Origin: Desulfovibrio sp.
GTDB taxonomy: Bacteria; Desulfobacterota; Desulfovibrionia; Desulfovibrionales; Desulfovibrionaceae
Assembly (NCBI GenBank): GCA_031281815.1
Contig: JAITEY010000025.1
Location: 1 to 10,968, forward strand
Length of the DNA: 10,968 bases
Direction of reading: 5' to 3'
Shown: one piece after another, positions 5,913-10,968 of the stretch
Position numbering within the stretch: the stretch's first letter is position 1
Layout of the letters: every line of letters starts with the position of its first letter
The notes under the pieces: generated by a model
What the model saw: the letters and a program-made list of their open reading frames with translations, nothing else
What the model was told of the DNA's origin: nothing
The model's database searches: none
Position numbers and translations under genes: made by a program

Positions 5913-7652
5913 TCAGGATTCGTCGGCAACGCCTGGTTCGACGTAGCGTTTGATTTTTTTCAGAACGGTGACGTGCGTCACATCAAGGGCCTTTGCGGCT
6001 TGGCGGAAAGAAGGGTAGCGTTTCCGCACGCGGCTCCAGAAAGAACGTTCGAAGCGGTCCCTTGCCTCGCCGTAGCTCATGCCCTCGTACTCCGTAGAGG
6101 GCGGGGAAGGACCGGCCCCGCTGTCCGGAGCGCCCGTGCTGTTCCTCAGCATTTCAGGCGGCAGGAGGGCGGGAACGATGTCCGCGTCGTCGCTCATGAT
6201 GACCAGCCTTTCCACCAGATGTTCCAGTTCGCGGACATTGCCCGGCCAGGACCAGAGCAGGAAGTGTTTGAACATATCCGGATGAAATGCCTTGTTTTGC
6301 CCGTAACGGCGGTTGTTTTTTTCCAAAAAGCGCTGCATCAGGGGCAGAATATCCTCCCGACGTTCGCGCAGCGGGGGTATGTCGATACAGAGCACTTTGA
6401 GACGGTACAGCAAATCCGTGCGGAAATCCCTGCTTTGCGCCAGATCGTCAAGGCTGCGGTTGGTCGCCGCCAGAAGGCGGACATTGACTTTGGACGGCCC
6501 TTGATCCCCTATTTTGTAGAACTCCCGACTTTCGACGAAACGCAGCAGTTTGGCTTGCAGCGAAAGGGGCATCTCGCCTATTTCATCCAAAAGCAGGGTG
6601 CCGTTGTTCGCAGTTTCAAACAGACCGACTTTTCCCCGGCGGTTCGCGCCGGTGAATGCCCCGCCTTTGTAGCCGAACAATTCGGCTTCGAGCAGATGAT
6701 CCGGTATGGCGGCGCAGTTGATTTTCAGAAAGGGTTCCCCGGCTCTCGGGCTTTTGCGGTGGATAAAATCCGCCAGCACTTCCTTGCCGGTACCTGTATT
6801 GCCGACCAGCAACACCGGGGCATCGGTTTTGGAAAAGCGCAAGGCGTTGTTCCGTATTTCACGCATGGCGGCGCTGCGGAAAATCGCGCCGTCCTTTTCC
6901 CGGGTAAACGTTTTGACCAGTTGCGAGTACCGGTTCAGCCGTTCCTGCGTTTTCGACAGCCTGGTCCGCAGGTTGTGCAGCTCTGTCGTATCCCGCACAT
7001 TGGTCACGACTCTGAAGATGTTGCCTTTGCTGTCGTATAGGGGATTGGCGGTAATGTAACTCCTCCGCTGCGAGCGAAGAAAAATCTGATCCAGCGTCAC
7101 AGGTTTGCCGGTTGACAAGACCTGTTCGGTGGCGCTTTGGGAGATAAGGTCCGAAGCGACCAATTCGGCGCCGGAACGGCCTATCACCTTGTCTTTCTTC
7201 AGTCCGCTGATGCGCTCATAGCTTGAATTCACTCTGCGGTATACGCCGTTTTCATCGGCGACCACGATGCCGTCGCGGGAGGTTTCAAAAATGCCTTCCA
7301 ATTCTGTACATTTTTTCTTCAAAGCAGCGATGCAATGATGTTGATCTTCAGTTGTCTTCCAATGGTACGCAGCCACTATACCGTTGAAATACTTGTGCTG
7401 AAAGCGTTGCATTGCAAGAGTGCCGTCCTCTGTCCTTGCGCAATGCACAAGGGTTTCGTGCCCCTTGACAAATTCGGCAATGCTTTCCAGGATGGCGGGC
7501 AGCACCTCTTCGATGTCGAGGTCGGGCACGGTATGGATAAGCTGCCCACGCGGGGAAAACATCAGAAATGCGCTTGCGGGATAATCTTTGCTCACGTCGG
7601 TGTCTCGGCGGTTTGCAACAGCGTCGACCGGGTGCGGTCTTTCTGTCGTCAT
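5913..7652 (-). CDS. PAS-domain sigma-54-dependent transcriptional activator
   Basis: An enhancer-binding protein of 579 residues. The N-terminal 110 residues form an unassigned sensory region. A PAS domain follows (about 113-227, with D-G-I-V-V-A-D-E-N-G and a ...N-V-R-D-T-T-E end). The AAA+ core has Walker A GNTGTGKE (284-291), the sigma-54-contacting GAFTGA loop (331-336), Walker B TLLLDE (352-357) and GNVRELE (471-477). A Fis-like helix-turn-helix is at about 549-568. Walker A has Asn where Glu is usual. It should sense a small molecule in the PAS or N-terminal region and activate the -24/-12 promoter just downstream; the paired palindromes at 5788 and 5853 are its likely sites. The start is uncertain: ATG at 7652 is taken, with TTG at 7661 adding three residues, and neither has a clear ribosome binding site. 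Confidence 0.9.
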   Translation of the reverse strand: MTTERPHPVDAVANRRDTDVSKDYPASAFLMFSPRGQLIHTVPDLDIEEVLPAILESIAEFVKGHETLVHCARTEDGTLAMQRFQHKYFNGIVAAYHWKTTEDQHHCIAALKKKCTELEGIFETSRDGIVVADENGVYRRVNSSYERISGLKKDKVIGRSGAELVASDLISQSATEQVLSTGKPVTLDQIFLRSQRRSYITANPLYDSKGNIFRVVTNVRDTTELHNLRTRLSKTQERLNRYSQLVKTFTREKDGAIFRSAAMREIRNNALRFSKTDAPVLLVGNTGTGKEVLADFIHRKSPRAGEPFLKINCAAIPDHLLEAELFGYKGGAFTGANRRGKVGLFETANNGTLLLDEIGEMPLSLQAKLLRFVESREFYKIGDQGPSKVNVRLLAATNRSLDDLAQSRDFRTDLLYRLKVLCIDIPPLRERREDILPLMQRFLEKNNRRYGQNKAFHPDMFKHFLLWSWPGNVRELEHLVERLVIMSDDADIVPALLPPEMLRNSTGAPDSGAGPSPPSTEYEGMSYGEARDRFERSFWSRVRKRYPSFRQAAKALDVTHVTVLKKIKRYVEPGVADES

Positions 7653-7727
7653 GCGGTTCAACGTCGCGGCCGAAACCGTGCGGGCACGGGAACCGCGGGG
7701 ACAGCGCCGTATACGGGAACCGGCGCG

Positions 7728-7784
7728 GACGAAGGCATTATGGACAAGGGCATTACGGGGAAGGCATTACGAGGAAAGCTTATG
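7728..7784. repeat. Degenerate 15-bp tandem repeats
   Basis: Three to four head-to-tail units resembling GACAAGGGCATTACG start at 7728, 7743, 7758 and 7772, with lengths of 15, 15, 14 and 13 bases, the last being poor. A further unit, GATGAGGGCATTATG, lies at 7895-7909 and contains the probable ribosome binding site and ATG of the small CGHC gene. The units may be relics of duplication of that gene's start region. Confidence 0.5.
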
Positions 7785-7800
7785 AACGAAGGCGCTGTGA

Positions 7801-7862
7801 GGGGGTCCGGGGGAAATCATTTCCCCCGGCGGGGTCAGGGGCAGCGCCCCGGCCGCCGGAGG
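7801..7862. repeat. REP-like extragenic palindromic element
   Basis: A perfect inverted repeat at 7807-7829 has 11-bp arms CCGGGGGAAAT and ATTTCCCCCGG around one base. It is followed by GGGGTCAGGGGC and GCGCCCC blocks that make a second stem (about 7832-7851). GGGGTCCGGGGG palindromes of this style are, from memory, dispersed through many Desulfovibrio-type genomes. It lies between the divergent activator and small gene. A structural or bidirectional terminator role is possible. Confidence 0.55.
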
Positions 7863-7906
7863 CGTAAAAACGGATGTTATCCGGTAGCAGTATGGATGAG
7901 GGCATT

Positions 7907-8233
7907 ATGGGCGAGGTTATAGGCGTCAAGTATTGCGGCCATTGCCGGCCGTTTCTCCAAATGACCGAATTTGTGGATTGTTTGAAGAAGAACGTTCCTG
8001 AAGCATCATTCGTGCCTTGGGACGGCGGCGGGATGTTTTCCCGCTTGCTCCTGCTCTGCGCCTGTCCGGCGGTCTGTGTCCGCACCTCCTCCTTTACAGG
8101 CCCGACAACTGTGATAAGCTGTAATACGCTTGATTTTATTGAATATGCCGCTGTGGACGAGTTGTTGGACGCTGCGGCGGCGCTCATCAACGCCGCCGCG
8201 CGCGCGGAATCCCCTCAAAAGAACATACGATGA
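7907..8233 (+). CDS. Small CGHC-motif protein of unknown function
   Basis: A 108-residue protein that opens like a thioredoxin-type fold: a short strand, I-G-V-K-Y-C-G-H-C at residues 5-13, then a helix (about 19-30) and another strand. A second cysteine group, C-A-C-P-A-V-C, is at 51-57 after a hydrophobic strand R-L-L-L-L. The C-terminal third is helical and Ala-rich. I recall small K-Y-C-G-x-C proteins near acyl-CoA metabolism genes in anaerobes but know no function; redox or metal handling is a guess. The start at 7907 is preferred because GAGGG lies 4 bases upstream; in-frame ATGs at 7892 and 7874 lack a site. It is the only plus-strand gene in this part, divergent from the activator, and ends 11 bp before the convergent receiver/TPR gene. 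Cys and hydrophobic patterning make it more gene-like than neighbouring frames. Confidence 0.65.
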   Translation: MGEVIGVKYCGHCRPFLQMTEFVDCLKKNVPEASFVPWDGGGMFSRLLLLCACPAVCVRTSSFTGPTTVISCNTLDFIEYAAVDELLDAAAALINAAARAESPQKNIR

Positions 8234-8244
8234 CCCGCGACGCC

Positions 8245-9555
8245 TCAGGCCTGTTTCCAGGCCCAAACGGCGAAAGAGGCCGCGCGCAGCGCTTCCGCGA
8301 GCACGGGGAATCTGGGCGGCCTGTCGTCGTATGCCGCATCGCGCGGAGTATAGTCCAGCAGCCGCCGGCGCAGGTTCAATGCTTCATCTTTGCGGCCCAG
8401 CCTGGACAGGGCGTCGCATACCCTGCTCATGTTTTCCTCCGGATGCCCGGTCAACAGGCAGCCGCGGGCGACAATGCCGTGCAGGGGCATGTCTTCGGCG
8501 GCCTTCGCGGCGTCCAGAAAGCTGTGGACGGCCTCTCTGTAGTCGCCGTCGAGCATGTGGCCGACGGCTTCATGGAGAAAAATACTATTGCGGATGCCGT
8601 AAGGCAGCATATCCTTGATATGTTCCACCCGTTCATCGTCTTTGCCGCGCCGGGCGGCGGCCGCGGCGCGCACCAGCCATTTGCGCGTGCTTTCGCCGTT
8701 GCCGCGGGCGCGGCTGATGCGGGCCATGCCGAGGGCCGCGCCCACATGTTCCTTCTGCCTGCGTAGAACTTCCAGAAAACCCTGTTCCGCGCCGTCGGCA
8801 TCCCCGACCTTGAGCCGTCCGAGTCCGCGGTTGAACAATTCCGTGGTCGTCGGCGCATCGACGTGTTTCCTCATCGCCGCTTGCCGCCTTTTTTCCGGGG
8901 AACGCGACGGGGCGTCCGCGTTCCGCGCGGACCCCGCCGGGCCGTTCCGGGCGACACCCGGACGTGTCGTTGCACCCGACCGGAACGTTTCACCCGGTAC
9001 CGTCCGCTCCGGGCCGTTCCGGACAAGGCCCGGACTTGCCTGCGCGCCCGTCCGGGAGGCGGCGGGGGACAAGAAGTCTTCCGGTTGCGGAAGCCGACGC
9101 AGGGGGCTCATGGCTTTGCGCAGGGCGTCACACAGTCCGTCCGGAGAATAGGGGCGCTCCAGCACATGGAGTCCGGCGGCGCGCAGCCGGGCGGCGCCCG
9201 CCGCTGTGGAACTCAGTATCAGGTACGGCTGGGTGCGGAGTTCCGGCCGAGCGAACATTTCGCGCAGCACCGCCGTCGCGGCCAAGCCCCCGGCTTGTTC
9301 GTCGCAAATCACGAGGTCCACGCCGTTGACGACTCTTTTTGCGTCGACAACTTTGCCTTGCCGCAGAAAGGATTCACGTTCCAGGGCGCGTTGCTTTTCC
9401 AAAAAATCAGCAACAGCGGGCGCTTCGTTCAGGCAGGTGATTTCACGCGCGCCGACGGCGCGCAGGGCTTTGATATCCAGACGCAACGCGGCTTCGTTTC
9501 CGGCCGCGGCCAAAACGCGGCGGGGAATGGTATTTGCGGGCAGAGGGGTATACAC
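8245..9555 (-). CDS. Degenerate receiver domain plus TPR-like protein
   Basis: A cytoplasmic protein of 436 residues. Residues 12-150 resemble a response-regulator receiver: R-V-L-A-A-A at the first strand, D-L-V-I-C-D (80-85) with a possible phosphoacceptor Asp85, Y-L-I-L-S-S (111-116), and L-E-R-P-Y (132-136) where receivers have K-P. The acidic pair after strand 1 is absent and the conserved Lys is Arg134, so normal phosphorylation is doubtful. Residues 155-230 form a Pro/Arg/Gly/Ser-rich linker with a repeated P-G-x-x-R-N-G-P. Residues 238-400 are helical pairs typical of tetratricopeptide repeats, for example G-D-A-D-G-A-E-Q-G-F-L-E-V-L at 251-264 and G-D-Y-R-E-A-V-H-S-F-L at 337-347. 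GTG at 9555 is chosen because GGAGAG lies 9 bases upstream; further extension enters the zinc-ribbon gene in another frame. It follows that gene by 38 bp under a FliA-type promoter. A scaffold role near motility is inferred. Confidence 0.75.
   Translation of the reverse strand: MYTPLPANTIPRRVLAAAGNEAALRLDIKALRAVGAREITCLNEAPAVADFLEKQRALERESFLRQGKVVDAKRVVNGVDLVICDEQAGGLAATAVLREMFARPELRTQPYLILSSTAAGAARLRAAGLHVLERPYSPDGLCDALRKAMSPLRRLPQPEDFLSPAASRTGAQASPGLVRNGPERTVPGETFRSGATTRPGVARNGPAGSARNADAPSRSPEKRRQAAMRKHVDAPTTTELFNRGLGRLKVGDADGAEQGFLEVLRRQKEHVGAALGMARISRARGNGESTRKWLVRAAAAARRGKDDERVEHIKDMLPYGIRNSIFLHEAVGHMLDGDYREAVHSFLDAAKAAEDMPLHGIVARGCLLTGHPEENMSRVCDALSRLGRKDEALNLRRRLLDYTPRDAAYDDRPPRFPVLAEALRAASFAVWAWKQA
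8937..9038. repeat. In-frame direct repeat within the receiver/TPR linker
   Basis: Segments 8937-8966 and 9009-9038 share an identical 14 bases (CCGGGCCGTTCCGG) and 11 of the next 16. They are 72 bp apart, 24 codons, so the protein gains P-G-L-V-R-N-G-P (175-182) and P-G-V-A-R-N-G-P (199-206). The linker DNA is unusually GC-rich. Confidence 0.55.
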
Positions 9556-9593
9556 GGCGCGGGGCTCTCCGTTTGGGGTCGACGTGGCCGCGT

Positions 9594-10043
9594 TCAGCGG
9601 CGGAAGGGGATGACTTTGGCTTTGCCGGCGCTGTATCCGGCCTCGGACGGGAGTGTGCCGGGGACGCAGTCCGGGGACGCCATGGCCGTCGCGGCCGGCT
9701 TGTGCCGCAGGGAAGGGAACGTGCCCCGGCAATTGGAGCAGATCAGCCCTTTCCCGTCTCCGACGAGGCGCACGAGCAGGCCGTCGCGTTTGCAGCAGGT
9801 CGGGCAGAAGGGCCCTTGCCGGACCGTGCCGGTAATCAGCCAATAAAAGCCGCGGTCGGTCACCAGATTGCGGGCTATGTACAGGATGTCGTCGAATTCC
9901 TGTATCTGCGTTCTGAGCGCGGCGTTTTCGTCGCATACCGACACATAGCGACGCTGCAGTTCCGCGAGCAGCAGCCGGGCTTCGTCCGGCTTGTTCTGCG
10001 CCATCAGGTCGCTCACCGATTTATAGCGGTAGTAATCAAGCAT
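9594..10043 (-). CDS. Coiled-coil zinc-ribbon protein
   Basis: A 149-residue protein. Residues 5-56 are charged and helical, probably a coiled coil (L-M-A-Q-N-K-P-D-E-A-R-L-L-L-A-E-L). A zinc ribbon follows with C-P-T-C at 80-83 and C-S-N-C at 102-105, around an F-Y-W-L-I-T-G-T-V strand (67-75). The C-terminal 40 residues look disordered. The start at 10043 has GGGAG 6 bases upstream. It is the first gene after a FliA-like promoter and precedes the receiver/TPR gene, so the two products probably act together. I do not recognise a named family. Zinc binding is predicted from the four cysteines. Confidence 0.8.
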   Translation of the reverse strand: MLDYYRYKSVSDLMAQNKPDEARLLLAELQRRYVSVCDENAALRTQIQEFDDILYIARNLVTDRGFYWLITGTVRQGPFCPTCCKRDGLLVRLVGDGKGLICSNCRGTFPSLRHKPAATAMASPDCVPGTLPSEAGYSAGKAKVIPFRR

Positions 10044-10065
10044 GACTCTCTCCCTGAGTGCGTTA

Positions 10066-10085
10066 CGCCGTCATCCTTGACGGCG
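10066..10085 (-). promoter_or_regulatory. Leader hairpin upstream of the zinc-ribbon gene
   Basis: Arms CGCCGTCA (10066-10073) and TGACGGCG (10078-10085) form a perfect 8-bp stem with a 4-base loop. It sits at the start of the predicted transcript, 22 bases before the ATG and clear of the ribosome binding site. It could stabilise the 5' end of the mRNA or be an operator. Confidence 0.4.
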
Positions 10086-10095
10086 GATGCAAACC

Positions 10096-10122
10096 TTTTC
10101 GGCAGGGGGAGAAAAGACTTTA
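10096..10122 (-). promoter_or_regulatory. Sigma-28 (FliA) type promoter
   Basis: The minus strand reads TAAAGTCT-N11-GCCGAAAA against the FliA consensus TAAAGTTT-N11-GCCGATAA, 14 of 16 positions with the exact spacing. Predicted initiation is near 10088, giving a leader of about 45 bases before the zinc-ribbon ATG at 10043. It implies expression with late flagellar and chemotaxis genes. Confidence 0.7.
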
Positions 10123-10132
10123 TCGTGAGGTC

Positions 10133-10162
10133 GGAACAAAATTGCCGGACGCGTCGTCCGGC
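10133..10162 (-). terminator. Intrinsic terminator-like hairpin reading leftward
   Basis: Arms GCCGGACG (10144-10151) and CGTCCGGC (10155-10162) make a perfect 8-bp stem with a 3-base loop, followed on the minus strand by AATTTTGTT. It lies just upstream of the FliA-type promoter and would insulate it from leftward transcription. The transcript it ends is not identified. Confidence 0.45.
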
Positions 10163-10700
10163 TTCGGGGAGTGCGCGAAAGCCGCGCGCGGAAAGGCGGC
10201 GAGCGCGTGCTGCGCCCTCCGGCGAGCTCTGCACGACCCGTTCCGGGCGCGGCATGCGCTCGCACTGAAAGGCGGAAAGACTTGAGGGGGCTCGCCGAAG
10301 GGCCGCATAAGAAATTATCGATGTTTCGGCTCTTGATGCACAACCCGGCGGCAAAATCGAGCGTCCGAATTTTTGATGCGCCGGCCCTGCATTTTTCGAA
10401 AAACAGCTTGCTTTTTGTTTCGCAAAAGGGTAAAGCCGTGCAATCTTGTCGGCGCGTTTTCAAAGCGGCCGACGGCGGCACACTCGGCACCTTTGTTTTT
10501 TGGTCATGTGGAGGCGCCATGACGATTCCGGCAAAGCTGAACTGCCCTCTTCAAAAAAATACGTCTAATCGGGCCGGCTTAGACTGCTCAGGCACGCTTC
10601 TTGCTACACACAAACATTGCATCACACACCCCGCTTATCCGCTGAAAAAAAGTAAATAATTCAGCCGGATTACCACCGAAAAAGTTAGCCCGATTTTCAA
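10163..10700. other. Long intergenic stretch without a convincing gene
   Basis: Open frames exist on both strands but lack domain-like patterning and credible ribosome binding sites. The part near 10300-10460 has a composition unlike its surroundings, with poly-T and poly-A tracts and a TTTTTCGAAAAA palindrome at 10392-10403. Its translation resembles short hypothetical proteins that I associate with Desulfovibrio genomes, so it may be a dispersed repeat or RNA-coding DNA. This is a weak recollection. The final 100 bases become AT-rich. Confidence 0.4.
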
Positions 10701-10722
10701 TTTTGGATAAGTTTTGGATAAG
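10701..10722. repeat. Perfect 11-bp tandem direct repeat upstream of the HU-like gene
   Basis: TTTTGGATAAG occurs twice without a gap (10701-10711 and 10712-10722), 14 bp before a TTGACC hexamer at 10736-10741. The position fits an activator or UP-element-like site for the HU-like gene promoter. No good -10 box is obvious. Confidence 0.5.
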
Positions 10723-10769
10723 CATTTTTTCAGGCTTGACCTTGAAAGCCTCGAAGCGCGGATGTAAGG

Positions 10770-10800
10770 TTCCGGCGCGGTCTTGAGCCGGAAACTTTTT
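10770..10800 (+). terminator. Terminator-like hairpin in the leader of the HU-like gene
   Basis: Arms TTCCGGC (10770-10776) and GCCGGAA (10787-10793) form a 7-bp stem with a 10-base loop, followed by ACTTTTT. It ends 18 bases before the HU-like ATG, so it may be an attenuator, a 5' stabiliser, or the end of an unseen upstream transcript. Confidence 0.4.
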
Positions 10801-10818
10801 CAACGCGGAGCGCATATT

Positions 10819-10968
10819 ATGACCAAGGCGGAACTTGTACGAGCCGTCAAAGACAACGCCGGACTCGCCACTCTGGCCCAAGCCGAAGCAGCTTATGCCT
10901 GCAATCCCGTGAAAATATATCGAGTACAAAAGTATAACATATTAATAATACAAGAATTATTTAATGTC
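10819..10968 (+). pseudogene. HU-family DNA-binding protein start, apparently disrupted
   Basis: The ATG at 10819, with GGAG 8 bases upstream, begins M-T-K-A-E-L-V-R-A-V-K-D-N-A-G-L-A-T-L-A-Q-A-E-A-A-Y, the first two helices of HU/IHF-type nucleoid proteins, which are about 90 residues long. After Tyr26 (10896) similarity stops: the frame goes on with C-N-P-V-K-I-Y-R-V-Q-K and hydrophobic residues, and the DNA becomes strongly AT-rich up to the window end. The beta-arm and the R-N-P-x-T-G motif are not present in what is visible. The likely cause is insertion of foreign DNA at about 10897. The frame is still open at the edge, so a divergent C-terminus cannot be excluded. Confidence 0.55.

Noticed and set aside
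7728..7784. Tandem repeats considered as a CRISPR array
   Set aside because: Units are only 13-15 bp, directly adjacent without unique spacers, and degenerate; no cas genes are present.
7335..7922. 195-residue plus-strand frame across the activator start and intergenic repeats
   Set aside because: Its first half is antisense to the activator and its second half translates the tandem repeats and palindromic element.
8863..9846. 327-residue plus-strand frame opposite the receiver/TPR gene
   Set aside because: Shadow frame of Arg-rich low-complexity sequence; the minus strand has receiver and TPR features.
9556..9936. N-terminal extension of the receiver/TPR frame upstream of 9555
   Set aside because: It overlaps the zinc-ribbon gene in another frame and reads as Arg/Pro-rich noise. 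A GTG with a ribosome binding site at 9555 gives a sensible start just before the first receiver strand.
10171..10659. 162-residue plus-strand frame in the long intergenic stretch
   Set aside because: No ribosome binding site and no domain pattern. The part near 10320-10460 may be a dispersed repeat, so it is treated as intergenic DNA.
10588..10929. 113-residue minus-strand frame opposite the HU-like start
   Set aside because: The plus strand gives a recognisable HU N-terminus with a ribosome binding site; the minus frame has no recognisable features.

Overview
The window looks like accessory DNA from a GC-rich anaerobe, most likely a Desulfovibrionaceae-type sulfate or sulfite reducer (Desulfovibrio/Bilophila relatives). 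This placement is inferred from three things: an oxygen-sensitive 4-hydroxybutyryl-CoA dehydratase, sigma-54 plus sigma-28 style promoters, and a GGGGTCCGGGGG-type intergenic palindrome. Both edges end in disrupted genes. The left edge lies in an IS1595-like transposase that seems to have landed in a PIN-domain gene. The right edge lies in an HU-type gene whose sequence stops looking like HU where the DNA turns AT-rich. The piece may therefore be a contig bounded by mobile DNA.

The core (474-7661, all on the minus strand) is a catabolic cassette. In transcription order it holds a PAS-containing sigma-54 activator (5913-7652), a 4-hydroxybutyryl-CoA dehydratase with all four predicted [4Fe-4S] ligands (4049-5521), a fused two-domain YdiF-type acyl-CoA transferase (2340-3914), a small DUF3311-like membrane protein (2000-2257) and an SSS-family sodium:solute symporter (474-1997). 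The simplest reading is uptake of 4-hydroxybutyrate or a close hydroxy acid, activation by CoA transfer, and dehydration to crotonyl-CoA. A near-consensus -24/-12 promoter (5645-5661) sits upstream of the dehydratase. Two 22-bp inverted repeats of one pattern, 65 bp apart, lie farther upstream and are good candidates for the activator's enhancer sites. A 12-bp-stem hairpin separates the dehydratase and transferase genes.

Next to the activator, divergently oriented, is a small CGHC-motif protein (7907-8233) of unknown function. The space between them holds an extragenic palindromic element and degenerate 15-bp tandem repeats. A second minus-strand operon (8245-10043) encodes a coiled-coil/zinc-ribbon protein and a protein with a degenerate receiver domain, a low-complexity linker and a TPR-like C-terminus. 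It is preceded by a strong match to a sigma-28 (FliA) promoter, which suggests a link to motility or chemotaxis.

The rest is non-coding: 149-473 (promoter, palindrome, hairpins and a short duplication of the symporter 3' end) and 10044-10818 (FliA promoter, hairpins, tandem repeat and a terminator-like stem before the HU start). No rRNA, tRNA or CRISPR array was seen.
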